Assembly (NCBI GenBank): GCA_009193035.1
Contig: SWDT01000010.1
Coordinates: 1 to 64,000 of the forward strand
Direction: 5' to 3'
From: Halicephalobus mephisto
Taxonomy: Eukaryota > Nematoda > Chromadorea > Rhabditida > Panagrolaimidae
DNA: 64,000 nt
Shown here piece by piece: positions 23,831 to 35,641 of this stretch. Position 1 is the stretch's first letter. Each line of letters begins with the position of its first letter. Under the pieces are notes generated by a model. That model was not told the origin of the DNA. It was given only the letters and a program-made list of their open reading frames with translations, and made no database searches. Both the position numbers and the translations under genes were made by a program.

Positions 23831-25476
23831 AATTCTCTATTTTCGAAATAATAATTTTTTAAAATTATTTATTTTCATCTGCTTGTATTTAGGTAGATTA
23901 TTATTTTTTCAACAATTATTTATAGTTTATTTTTAGTCAAAATTATTTCTTTGTCTTGAAACGATTGTTTTTTAGTTTTTTACTTGTTCCTCAACTCCAG
24001 AACTATTTTTACTTTTTTCAATTTTACTTTTTTTCAATTTTTTTACTTTTTTCAATTTTTTTTTACTTTTTTCAATTTATTCTTCATTACACTTTGGGAC
24101 AGTGATTCCTTTTTTTTTCTCGACCACATCTCTAGAGAATCCCGATAATTCTTTTTTTAGTCCAAAACTGACCCACCTGGCAGTTTCTGCTTTGGACGAG
24201 ACCTGACAACCCATTTCCCTTGAGTGATTTTCCTCACCTGTCTGGTTGTAATTTCATGGTTCTATTTTTTATGAAAATTAAAATAAATCCAAAATTGACA
24301 ACCTACAATTTTGTTTTAAAATCATTGATCCAACAAATTCATCCATCACTTTAAGTTTTAAAAGTGCAAAAAAACAATTTTTTTTTCGATTTTGTGGCTA
24401 AATTTTACTGAAAAAAAATCGGAGATAATTAACGTTTTTTATTTTTTATAATCAATTTTAGTCCAGATTAAGCTCTTCGAAAACAATTTTAAAAAACTCA
24501 TTTTTCTAATATTACTTTTTAAATTATTTATTTTCGAAAATAATTTTGTTTTTAAATTGAAATATTTGAGTTTTTCGGAAATTTGTCTATTGGCTTAACG
24601 CTGCATATTTCCGGTCATTTTTCCGCGAAATTTATGAGTTATTAATTCTTTAAAGAAAAACTAAAAAATCTCGAAAAATATGAAAATTTTAAAACTTGAT
24701 TTTTTGAATGATTTTTATTTAATACAAAATTAAATTAACTATTCGAAAAACCAATGTCGTATTAAAAATTCTGCGTAACAAATTTCGTTTTTATCGAACC
24801 CATAAATCTGGGGAATTGTCTCTTTTTTGTCGTAGATCATTGAACAAAAACAGTAAGTTCACTATTTGACTTTTCGCAGATTTGATCGATTTAATCTTGT
24901 TGTAATTTATCTCATTAACTAATTTTGTTCTTTCTGGTGGCTAAAAGTCAACTCTTGAGGAATTTCAAGAACAAGCCAATGTGATTGATGGAGTGATAAA
25001 TGTCTATTAGATCGAGAAAAATGTTTTTAAAGTTCACTATACCCGCGTGTCTTGATATTAGTTTGTAGCTACAGTAGACAAATATGTCTTGATTATTATA
25101 TAGAAAATAGAATTAAATAGTAAAATTAATATATGAACTTTCCAAATTATGTTCTAAAAAATCAAATTTATAAAAAAAATTTTTATATGGAGATATGCAG
25201 TTTTCTACATTAATATTTTTTGATTATTATATTAGTGTTTTTTATTTTTATATTCGTGTTTGGCAAATTTTATATTTTTGTAAATTTTATATTTTTGCAA
25301 ATTTTATATTTTTATTAAGGATTCTAATAACTTTGATTTCAGCTGCCTCTTTACCTTCGGGACCTCGGTTCTTTCCTGGTATCCACTGCCATTGACTTTC
25401 CAGGCATGTAATTTACTTCTATAGCTGTGCAATTTTTTAAAATTAATCACTTGTCTATCTCATTCCGAATTCCGCC

Positions 25477-27611
25477 ATGTGGCACAAGATCTCAAGGAAC
25501 ATGTTTCATCAAACTGCCGTTGTTTTTTTGTATTTTGTTTTTGTGACTGTTCTTGCCCAAGAATTCTCAGAACCAGATCCTGATTTCGTTTTTCCCACAG
25601 ACAGACCCCCAGAGAAAGCAGAACCTGCAGTGTGGGGCGATCCAGCTCCCGATTACTCCGCTCTCGTGCTGGACGGGAGCACTACTTATCTGTATACTTT
25701 GATTTTCGTGGATTCTAAAATTGTAAGTTTTTTATTTTATCGGATGAAATGATTTAAAACATTCAGACTAGACACTATAATCATGAAATGAGAGTCGTCA
25801 AACAGGAGATTCTGAAGATGATGAAAGAAGTGAATGAATATCTTTTTCAATTTAACGTTCGATTGAGCGTCGTAGATGTCCTCGAAACCATGAGAGATGA
25901 CTTGTCCTTGTATAGTTTCCAGCACTACCATACTCAGAGGATAAAACAACTCCCCTACCATGATTTCGCGGCTTTAATCAGCTTCAGATATGCTGGAGGA
26001 TTGGCCTACGTCGGCGACATGTGTCATCAACGGAACGTATTGCTATGTGGTTTCTATCCGCATAATCCAGAAGCTATGGGAGCGATTTTCTTCCATGAAG
26101 TAGCCCATCTCCTCGGGGTTCCTCATAATAATTTCAATGATTCCATCAATATCGAAAATTGTGTATGTAGTCAAAAATCCTTCGCCCAGGAGATTCTAGA
26201 AGCTGAATCCTACAAACCTAGAGTCGGTTGTCTGAAGATTCCGTAAGTTTTTATAAAATTGAATTGAATGGATAATGATTAATTTTAGGGGATTCGATCA
26301 TGACTGCACCGCTCAATACCTCGCTAATGTCTTGTATAAAAACAGATGTCTTTCTCGAGAACCCCGTTCGAACGACGACAACGTTGAGGACGGTTATCCA
26401 GATTGGTCCAAAGCAGAAACAGGAGAACTTTCAATTTGTGGAAACGGAGTCGTCGAAGAAGGAGAAGAATGTGATTGTGGATTGCCTAAATTCTGCAAAG
26501 ATTCCAATTGTGTTTCTGTCACATGTAAAAGAAAAATTCCGCTTTTTATTTTTGTAAGTTTTTATTTTTATAAATTTAATATTAAATTTTTTCAGGTTTT
26601 TGGAGCATTTTTCGCTGGAACTATTTTGTTCACTTGTTGCTGTATTGGCTGTTACTATGTCTCTAAGAAGTTTATCTCCAAAGTTTCGTTGTCATCAAAC
26701 AGAAGAAAACAATGGACTATCAGCAAATTTGTCTGTCAACCAATTAAATTCTTCAAAAGGATTGTTTTCCTCAAAAATAAATCAGAAAAAAACAAAGGAT
26801 TCACTAATATTAACAAGGTTAGTTGTGATTTTTAATTTTTAAACAATTTATTTTCGATCGGATATTTTGGGATAGTTATGATTTTGTTATATTTATTGCT
26901 GAGATAGAAAGTATAATAGAGAAGACCTGAAAAAATACCCTGAATATCAGGGACCCTGGAATACTGTAGGGCATGAATGACTTTCAGTTGTTCTGTTGTC
27001 ATATGTCGTTATTGGTTGTACTTTTGTTTTAGTAAAGATTTGTAGTATTTCTCCTGTTTCTAAATCTTAACATTTATTAATAATTTCACATATGAAAACT
27101 AACTTAGGAAGATGGATAAAGGGTTTTTTACTTCATGTAACTTCGATTTAGGAAGAAAGTAATTCTAAAAAATTAATTACGAAATACCTTGTAAACATTG
27201 AAATTGTTTTGTGAGAGTGTTTTAGTTTTTGAAAACTTCTCCAAATGTTTGTGGAGACTGTTTTTGTAAAAAAGTTCATATATGGTTTTTATGATAGTGT
27301 GATTATTTTAGGATGGAACAGAAACTTTGATCTCTCTAACCCCTGAAGCTATGATCTCAGCCACTGGAACTCTGAAGTTCTCCAGACCTAAGGTGGCTCC
27401 TCCACCTCCGCCTGTGATCTCTGGCCACAAAACCCCAAGACCCAATCGACCACCACCGCCTCCTGTCCCTAAACTGACTCCGTGTCAGATTCCTCTTGTT
27501 CAGACCGAGAACTCTGATATGTATTTTGGAAAGGAATTTGAAGATTCTATTTCTGCAAAATTTGCGGACTTTGATGAAGAAGATTTTTCTGGGGTCGATG
27601 AAATAGTTTAA
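25477..27611 (+). CDS. ADAM-like metalloprotease, short form with proline-rich tail
   Basis: Exons 25477-25722, 25767-26242, 26289-26553, 26596-26817 and 27312-27611 join in frame to 502 residues. A signal peptide (AVVFLYFVFVTVLAQ) is followed by a brief linker and a reprolysin-type catalytic domain with the zinc motif HEVAHLLGVPH intact. The Met-turn position, usually C-I/V-M, reads GCLKIP, so its methionine is absent. Then comes the start of a disintegrin domain (CGNGVVEEGEECDCG) cut off after about 35 residues, one membrane helix (GAFFAGTILFTCCCIGCYY), a basic juxtamembrane stretch, and a cytoplasmic tail with PPPPPV and PNRPPPPPVP SH3-ligand motifs. No prodomain with a cysteine switch and no EGF-like region are present. 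It is probably a cell-surface sheddase, or a reduced relative. The last intron (26818-27311) carries a dispersed repeat. Confidence 0.8.
26945..27065. repeat. Dispersed repeat, copy 2 (in last ADAM intron)
   Basis: Matches the copy at 20765-20905: GGAATACTGTAGGGC, GTTGTC, TTGTACTTTTGTTTTAGTAA, and a CTCCTGTTTCTA end. Confidence 0.5.
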
Positions 27612-27774
27612 TCCGGTCATTCTTGAACAGCCACTTCACTGCCGAAGCTGATTTCAGGAACTCTGTTACATCGAAAATTCTAGTTTACTGGTTTTCATAT
27701 TGAATATATTAAATAATAAACTTTAATTATTGAAGGACTTTTCGGTGTTTTTTAACTTCTTATCCTGGTTTTAG

Positions 27775-28155
27775 GTGACAAGACTGAGTCCGTGATAGAG
27801 CATTCCTGTCCCAGACGTTTCTGTCCTAAGCAGTTATGTTCCGATTTCTATACTTTTAATTTAAAAATTAAAAAGTAAATAATTTCAAATAACTTTATAT
27901 CTGTTACATAGTATTTAAAAGTCATTTTAGATAAGTTTCAACTTTTTTAAATAATTTTATATAAAATTTCAGATATCTTTGAAATTTAGAATTAGTTTTC
28001 AGAATCCAGGATTATAAAAATCGACTTCTGAATCTGATTTTGGATTCAGAATCTATGGGTTTTATTACAGTACTATAAGTGCTTTTTGTAAAGTTAACGC
28101 TAAAATTGGAATATAAATGTTTGGGACAGAAACGTCAAAATTGACTGACTCAGAC
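27775..28155. repeat. Possible inverted-repeat element around CTGTCCC motifs
   Basis: The left side (27783-27830) reads GACTGAGTC then CTGTCCCAGACGTTTCTGTC; the right side (28119-28155) reads TTTGGGACAGAAACGTC then GACTGACTCAG, i.e. the reverse complement with small gaps. The interior of about 290 bp is AT-rich. It may be a MITE. Related GGGACAGAA pieces occur near 20120, 20165 and 20740. Confidence 0.45.
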
Positions 28156-28428
28156 AAATTAGTGTATTTTTATTTCAGAATTGAAGAACGAGGAATAGAA
28201 CCCACCTTGATCACGATAAAGCTGCCTTCTTTGAATTCTGATTTTGGACTTTTATAATCACGAAAATAAATATAAAAATGAAAACTGAGAAAGGTCAAAT
28301 TGTCGGTGATAATCTTGCTTGTGAAGTTTGTCTTATCAATTTGCCGATTGTCTCGTGTCAACCTCTTCTTAATTGATTATTGATATTTGATTTATTTTAC
28401 TTGATCCATCTAGCAAGAAAAACCAAAA

Positions 28429-30305
28429 ATGGGAATTCTGTGTTGTAAAACTAATCATCATCTTCCTGATCAATATAATGTAAGTTTTTTAAATTACTTT
28501 TTTTTCATATATGAATTTCAGTCAGAAAAAACCTACGACAAAGAAGTCTTTCGATTTTTCATGGCCGGAATGGCCTCAGCAGGGAAATCAACGATAATCC
28601 GACATCTGAAGTACCTATGTCAGAAGCAGAAAGAATACAAATATTGCAACAGTGATTGGGTAGAAAAAAGAGATTTCGAGGACGAAGATGCTCTGATGAG
28701 GAAAGCGATCTGGGAGAACATCATAAACGCCCTAGATGTCTTCATCAAACAAGTCGCTATCAACAACGAGGATTTTGCAGATGAAGACATCAGAACCATC
28801 GCGAAAATTGTGGAAAATCTAAATGGAGACAAGGATGAAATTCCGAATTTCGAAATGAGCGATGTCTTCAGGAACGAGTTGGTCAAGCTGCTGGAAGACC
28901 CGGCGTTTCTCAATGCTATTAAAGTGAGAAATACGATCCCGAATCACCAGCCGAAAAGGGAAATTTTCGATGGAATAGATTACTTTTTGACTGCAGAGAA
29001 AATCAAAGTGAGTTGTTCAATTTTAAGGATATTATTATTCTAAAACTAACAAACAGTTAATATTTTAAAAAAGTGATATATTGAATTTTCATATTTTGTC
29101 TAAAAAGGTATTGCTTTAGAATTCCGTGCTGTCATGGAGGACAATCCTTTGCATTTTTGGTGACTAATAATCTTTTAATTTTATCAAGATTACCTGCACA
29201 AATCAGTTTTTGTTCGTGTAGGAGGTTATTTACCGAATAATGAGTTCCCTTCTGTGACATTTGAAAGTTTATCACGTGAAATTCACTAATTTGAAAAATA
29301 GGAATTAATATGGAGAAATCTTGTGTTTCCTTAGGAGGAAGATATATGGGATTTTTCATAGATTTTTTGAAACCATGTGGGGAAATTCCTTGGATTTTTC
29401 ATTGATTAACGATCTTTTAATTTTATCAAGATTACATCGGAAATCAGTCATTCTTTATACATGGAATTTTATTTATCGAATGGATTCCAGAACTTTTTAA
29501 ATTTCATGTGATAGCAAAAGCAGAATTTTAAAAATAAGAATTAATATATCGAAATACATATTTTTTGTTAAAATATATATTTAGTTTAAAAGTAAATTGA
29601 ATTTTAGGAAGTCTTCCACAACGATTATATTCCTTCAGACGATGATAAAGTTCGTTGTCGACTTCCGACAACTGATGTCCATCGGTATTACTTCAGAGTC
29701 AACGACTACAGGATCGAAATTTACGATGCCGGTGGACAAGCCTCTATTCGAGTAAGTGTTTAGTTTTTTTCAAACTAATAATTTTTCTTCAGCAAAATCT
29801 CCCAGAAATCATCAACTCTTGGAAAATCAACAATCCTTATCCAAATTATCGAGAATTTATCTTTTTTGTGACTTCAATCGCTGACTTCAATGTTAGACAT
29901 CCCAAGTACAAAGACAACACAGTTTTGCAAGAATCTGAAGCCTTCATGGAACATTTACTTTCAGCTGGACAGTTGGAAAAATGCGATGTTCTTGTTTTTT
30001 TTAATAAGAAAGACAGATTCATAGACAAACTCAACGATCCTCATTGTAGAGATGACATCAAATATCTTGCTGATTATTTATCCCCTACTGATTTCCGGCA
30101 ATTTCGAGAAACTGGGAAATACAACGAGAAAACCATGTACGATGCCGTCCAGAAACCGTTTACCGACGTCCTTCGAACGAGGTTTTCGAATAAACCCAGT
30201 TATTGCAGAACGACCTGCGCCATCGACAAGATGATCATGGAGGCGTTCTTCGGGGTCATCAAGAGTCACTTTATCGTTAGTGATCCTTTAATGCATATAC
30301 CCTGA
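28429..30305 (+). CDS. Divergent heterotrimeric G-protein alpha subunit
   Basis: Exons 28429-28479, 28522-29007, 29608-29751 and 29793-30305 join in frame to 397 residues. The N-terminus MGILCC offers a myristoylation glycine and palmitoylation cysteines. GTP-binding blocks in order: G1 GMASAGKST (usually GAGESGKST, so the switch-contact Glu is lost), helical domain, switch I RCRLPTTDVH with the arginine finger kept, G3 DAGGQASIR with the catalytic Gln kept but the rest of switch II altered, G4 FFNKKD, G5 TCAID. The C-terminus (IVSDPLMHIP) is not like Gi, Gq or Gs, so receptor coupling is unpredictable. It acts at the inner plasma membrane, and such one-off G-alphas in nematodes are often chemosensory. 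Its 600 bp third intron contains an internal duplication. Confidence 0.87.
29129..29580. repeat. Tandem duplication inside a G-alpha intron
   Basis: Two diverged copies (about 29129-29350 and 29375-29580) share CTTTTAATTTTATCAAGATT, AAATCAGT, ATTTATCGAAT-like and AAGAATTAATAT blocks in the same order. Each is about 210-230 bp. Confidence 0.65.
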
Positions 30306-32274
30306 GATTTCAGAGAGTAAAAAATTCTTATTTTTTAATGTTGAAAATAAAAAATAATTAATATTTTTAATAGGAAATAAAAATGAATAATTGTTAAAAA
30401 AATTATAACATGTTCGATTTTTAATCATAATAGTGAGAAATTCAAAACGAACGTTGTTTTAGAATTGTCTCACCTTGGATTTTTAGGAACTTTGAAATTT
30501 TCAGTTTTAAGTAATTTCAGAAATTTCCAAGTGATTCTAAAAAGTTAGAATTTCTTGATGAATTCAGAAAAATTCCAGAAGATTTCAAATTTCAAATTCT
30601 AAAATATTTTAGAATTTTCTAATAAATTCTGAAAAATTCTAGAATTCAAATTTCAAATTATTTTTAAAATTTCAGAATTTCCTAATAAATTTTCAAAAAT
30701 ATTAAAATTTTTTATAATTTTAGTTAAAATATAAAATTTATTTTTATTAAAGAAATGAGTTTGGTCCGTCAAAATGCGTTTCCGGCTGGTTCTAGCCAGA
30801 GAATAGTAATGAGAGGAAATGCGTCTTTGTTTTTTTACAGAAAAATAATCCACAGTGGCATTTCTCGTGTACAGAAATAAACTTTCCTATTTTAAATTAA
30901 CAGAAAATAAACTTTTCTATTTTAAATTAACAGAAATAGACTTTCCTATTTTAAATTAACAGAAAATAAACTTTCCTATTTTAAAAATTTATTTTATAAA
31001 TACAGTAAACCTTGTTATAACTTGATTCAAGCGGTGTTTCTTGTTTTGAAAAAACAAAAAAAAAACAAAATCGAAATTTCTGTCCTCGTCGAGTCCGGTT
31101 TTCCGCTGTGATTTCGTCCATCGCGAAAGCACCAGTCAGCCACTCGAGTAGGAGCTTTATTCTCAATTTCCTCTCCGACAGAATCAGAATCGACTCTTAT
31201 AATCTTATTTGCTTCCTCAACTACAGTAATTCTCGATGATTATAAGTTTGTCACGAAAAACAATCCTTTTTAAGAAGACTTATAATTCTTGAAAAACAGA
31301 TGTGATTTCAGCAAGTTGTCTCACAGGATCTGTCGCTTATAAGATGGAGGACTTTTAAAATAGGTTTTGACGTGGCTTACAGTCACTTTCGAAATTTGAT
31401 CACTGGAGTACTCTAATGGATTAATCTTACAATAAATATGTTTCACAATGATGATTATTTATCGTTTCTCAAGCAGTAATTTAAAGAGTAGTTATCTATG
31501 TTCATATCACTAGAAAAAATTCCATTTCTATGTGATTGAACGTTCTTGTTGTTCACAATAGTCTCCACGTGGAATGTTTTTGGGTCTGCCTCGTCCGAGC
31601 AATAGTGACACAAATGAAAAAATGATTTCAATTACTACTTTTCGAGACTTTTTATTTTCTTAGATGTTCTTAGAACGAAATTCCATTAACATCGAAAATG
31701 AAAAAGATCATCAGACTTTCGTGACGAGAGTTGACTCCATATTTTTTGACAATCATCTTCATTTCTCATTACTGTAGTAAATTCGACAACATTATTACTA
31801 CCATCATCTCCAAGAACTTTTGCATCAAAAGTTAATTTCGGATTCTACAGTACTTCTGGTTGATTTTGAATCGGAAATTAAATACTTGATTATTACCGTA
31901 ATTTTGTCAAATTTTTGACTTTTTCGAAGATAAATTTCTAAATTTCAAAAATGTTGAGATATGGATTCTAGAAAAATCATCCGATGAAGTACTCTTGACA
32001 CGCAACAAGCCCCTACTTTATCGGACAAGGAAACGAGGTTGTTAATCCGAGTTTCTTTGTTCAAAAAAGAGTCAAGTGCCCGGTTTCGCTTTTCAAAATC
32101 GGATACCGCCAATGTGCGAACAAAAAGAACAAGCTTGGCCTGCTCGCTTTTATCTAAGCAGGAATCTAGAAAAATTTCTTACTGTAAATAAAAAAATATT
32201 TTTATTTTAAAAAATTTTAAATTTGCACTGATGAAAAAAAAACAAATTATAATGTACTGTAATAATTGATAAAA
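30306..32274. other. Intergenic region between convergent G-alpha and PAX genes
   Basis: No gene seen. It holds two 3' ends, a short tandem repeat (30871-30985) and a more balanced island at about 31080-31180 and 31990-32170. Small ORFs here have no support. Confidence 0.5.
30871..30985. repeat. Four-copy tandem repeat, about 30 bp unit
   Basis: Four consecutive copies of ACAGAAATAAACTTTCCTAT plus TTTAAATTA with one or two changes each, so recently expanded. Confidence 0.85.
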
Positions 32275-33819
32275 TTAAATATAAGGCCTGAATTTTATTT
32301 CATCACATTTTTGTTCTTTGGGAGATTTGTCTTCTTCCTCAATCGGAGGAGATGATGATCTTTTTCTCGAAATTTCGACGGATTTGGAACTTTCGCCACT
32401 TGGGGACTGTTGGATGCCTTCTTCTTGTTGACATCGACGGAGTTTGGCCCTTCTGTTCGAGAACCAGACCTGGATACGGGCTTCTGGGAGATTCGTCTTC
32501 CGGACTAGATCCTGTCGTTCTTCAGGAGACGGATAGCTGTTCTTCTGGAAGGTGGATTCCAATTCGTCCAATTGTTCTAAAAACCGAGTTTACTGTAAAT
32601 GTGAAAATTAATTTTAAAAAAACAAAAAAATCATTCAAAATTAAAATAAAAAATAATTATTTTCGATAATTTTTGAAATTTTGGAAAAATGTGTTTTTAA
32701 ATTTTTTGTTGTTGAAAATCCTAACCTTGGGTGAAAGTACTCCTTGAACTTCTTCTGTTTCCACCGGTTCCGAAATCTTCGTCGAATCCCGCAGGATTCG
32801 GCATCAGTCCGAACCCCCCGGGGGCCATTCCTCTGTTCGCCCCTATTGCAGCCAAGATTGCATGAGCTCCGAACAACGGAGGATGACCGAATCCAGGTGC
32901 AGGTCCGAAGATTGGTCCAAAGAAATTCCCCGACGATGGAGGTACTGTAGAAGGTCTAACATCTCTTTGTCCCAACAGTAACCCACTAGAAACTTGTGGT
33001 ATCATCGGAAATTGTAATCGAGGAGCTGCAGCTTGTGCTTGAGCGTTCAGAATCATGGATAACTCTTCGGCAGCTCTTTCTGCAGCCCGAGTTCTCAGGA
33101 TTCTGTTGATGGAAGACACACTCGGGGCTTGTTCGCAAACAGCTAAGATACGTAGTGTATTTTAACCAAAACAATGAAAAAAGTATAATATTACCTTCTT
33201 TAATTAGTTTTTCACGAATTTCCCAGGCAAAAATTTGAGGATTGTCTCGTTTGTATTGTTCAATCTTGGCTACAACCTGAGGTGTCGCCACCTGAAAAAG
33301 GACCTCGTGAGAAGAATCGCGCCAATTTGAAATAAAATAAGGAAGTTACTTTGTTAAAATCTCTAAAAAGTTAAAATTTAACAAAAAAGGATTTTCGACA
33401 TCAAAATACATTTTTAAATTCAATTTTAAAAATTGTCAAAAAATAAACTTTTTTCAAATAATTTTAGAGAAAATCGAACAATAAATATTTAAATTATTTT
33501 TTAAAATTAAACAAGTCAAATTTATGATTAATAATCATGTCAGACCTAAGTTGGCTCTAAATCGGTCCTGGAGGGAATTTTTGAAGAAATTTAAAAATTT
33601 CTAATTTACCTTTGGTTTCGTGCCTACTCCGCTTGTAACCTTCTGATTCGAATCCGGACTTGGGTTACTTGATGAAGGATCAAATCCGAATCTTTTCATG
33701 CTTTTGGTTCCTGAAACGAAAACTGATTTCACAAAAAAAGTCAGAAATTTACCGTACTCACCCCAAATGTGTAAAAGCTGCTCTTGACTGAATCCGGTCG
33801 CTCCAGAAGACAGATTCAT
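32275..33819 (-). CDS. eyg-1: Eyegone-type PAX transcription factor (half paired domain + homeodomain)
   Basis: Exons 33819-33762, 33710-33610, 33291-33195, 33142-32726 and 32576-32275 join in frame to 324 residues. After a 53-residue leader comes only the C-terminal (RED) half of a paired domain: [29 protein letters not shown], then [13 protein letters not shown] Pro/Gly/Phe-rich linker follows, and a paired-class homeodomain begins near residue 215 (RSTFTQEQLDELE; third helix [16 protein letters not shown]) with Ser at homeodomain position 50, the PAX hallmark. The Ser-rich acidic tail has RKR. The PAI half is absent, as in Drosophila Eyegone and nematode EYG-1, rather than PAX6/VAB-3 with its complete paired domain. 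It is a nuclear DNA-binding regulator. A vab-3 isoform-like gene is the main alternative. Confidence 0.78.
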
Positions 33820-34758
33820 GACTCTATTCTCCTGATGGGCGGTCGGGTTTAATCTTTTTCAGCTCGAAATCCGGGGAACCTTATTGTTTCAATTTAGGAG
33901 AACAAATCCGCCAATCAAGCTTCAAAGACGGAAACACTTGACCTTTTGACTTCCAAAACGGCAATTGGAAAAAATCAAAAATGTAAATCTGCAGATGCTC
34001 AAATCAGCAATCCTATTTCTAGGTACTGTAACAAAGAGAGAAAACAGTTCGACTAGCAAAACCAAACAAAATGTGTGAATATTGTCGCGAGTTTGACTGC
34101 TCGCGTTTCTCCACTCGACTCGCTTTTGGTCTCCTTCCAACTCGTTCGTGTCGTTTTCGAGTGGATCAAGACCCAATGTGGCAACTTAAGCAACCGACAA
34201 GAAACATTGATGGATCTAATTTCAATCGGACCTTGTAAGCCGACAAATATGGAATATCGGGAAAAAGAATTGATCTCGAGTGGAATATGGAGCAGCTAGA
34301 AGAAAAACTGTTTTCTGATGCAAATCAAACTGGATTTTTTTTACACATCAAATTGAGCTTGACTATCGGTAAATTTGACCCTAAGCTCGACGAACATGTA
34401 CTCGATTGAAAATTCTCAGAATTTCAACATTTTTTGTAAATGTTTCAGAAAAATCAAATTTGAGATGATTTCAGAAATAAAAATTTATTCATATTTTGTT
34501 CGAATTAGAATTTTGAAGATGAACAATTTAAAATAAGAATTCTAATTTGGAATCAGTTTTGTTAAAGATTAGTTGTAATTAATCCGAACTTTGTAATCGG
34601 ATTATTTTCAGGAACTTCTTGGTTTTGTCCACAAATGTACAGAATAAATTTAGAAAAATTACGGTAAAGAAAATTAAAAATTCAAAACTTTGAAAATGAA
34701 TATGTTAATTACTGTAATTGAAGGAACTAGAACGGTCATAAAATTTCATAAATATTTT

Positions 34759-34909
34759 ACACAAAAAAATATAACTTTTGATCCTGTAACAATTGCGAAA
34801 TATGACACAAGTGTATTTTTCATAAATATTTGACATTTTTGACAGAAATTAAAAAATAATAGTGACGATTTCCATTTATTACTGGGTCAAAAGTTATATT
34901 TTTTTTGTA
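34759..34909. repeat. MITE-like inverted-repeat element, copy B
   Basis: About 150 bp. The left end reads ACACAAAAAAATATAACTTT and the right end is its near-perfect reverse complement (GGGTCAAAAGTTATATTTTT). The interior has CATAAATATTTGACATTTTT and AGTGACGATTTCC. Confidence 0.85.
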
Positions 34910-34945
34910 AACACAAGCAACATGATTTTTGCTTTATTAATAAAC

Positions 34946-35060
34946 ACCAATTGTAACACAATCTCTAAATTTTCCATGAATATTCAACATTTTTGACGAA
35001 AGTTAAAACTTAATAATGACGATTTCCATTTATTACTGGACCAAAAGTTGTTTTTTTGTA
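34946..35060. repeat. MITE-like element, copy C (left end missing)
   Basis: Interior and right end match copies B and D (ATTCAACATTTTTGACGAAA, TGACGATTTCCATTTATTAC, GGACCAAAAGTTGTTTTTTT). The left inverted repeat is gone. Confidence 0.75.
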
Positions 35061-35153
35061 TTGATATAGGTGGATTGTATATGATATGTGGATACATTAA
35101 AACGGCTCTGATGTATTTGGTACATGAGATTTAATGCATAGGTACATCACGTC

Positions 35154-35303
35154 CACACAGAAAAATATAACTTTTGATCCCGTGACAATTGTAAAATGTG
35201 ACACAATTGTATTTTTCATAAATATTTGACATTTTTGACAGAAATTAAAAAATAATAGTGACGATTTTCATTTATTACTGTACTAAAAGTTATTTTTTTG
35301 TGT
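35154..35303. repeat. MITE-like inverted-repeat element, copy D
   Basis: A full 150 bp copy, more than 85 percent alike copy B by eye, with ends CACACAGAAAAATATAACTT and AAAAGTTATTTTTTTGTGTA. Confidence 0.85.
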
Positions 35304-35641
35304 AAGTAGTCTCCTTGATCTGAGAATATTGTTTATTTACTGTAGATTCTCAAAAACAAAAACCTATTCAACTTTTTCAAGCGAAAGTCCATGATTCAAT
35401 TTTATATTTACCGTTGTTTTCAAAAATCATATTATATTCATCAATCATTAAAAAGCCAAATTTTTGATCACATACACAAGATCATATTTACATTTCTTGA
35501 TTTATCTCAAAGATGCATTTCTTAGTGTTCTCACGATGACGTCATAAAAGTTGTTTTTTTCGGAATTTGTTTTTTATTAAATCAAATGTCTTTAAATAAA
35601 TAAAAATTAGATTTTATTTTATTTAAAATTTAACAAAATTT

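Larger units (their letters stand above)
18344..25476. other. 7.1 kb gene-poor region with repeats and complex islands
   Basis: No gene could be built here. Low-complexity AT tracts alternate with short islands of more balanced composition at about 19225-19400, 19690-19870, 21000-21080, 21600-21740, 22090-22210, 22700-23050 and 24165-24250. The last has two CACCTG E-boxes. ORFs in these islands are short, lack splice partners and overlap in several frames. They could be enhancers of the flanking genes, noncoding RNA exons or worn-out transposons. Confidence 0.5.
33820..35641. promoter_or_regulatory. Upstream region of the PAX gene, with a MITE cluster
   Basis: 33820-34320 is less AT-rich than the surroundings and lies just upstream of the PAX start codon; it is the likely promoter. 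34759-35303 holds three copies of an inverted-repeat element. The remainder leads to the 3' end of the GT92 gene. No other gene is seen. Confidence 0.45.
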
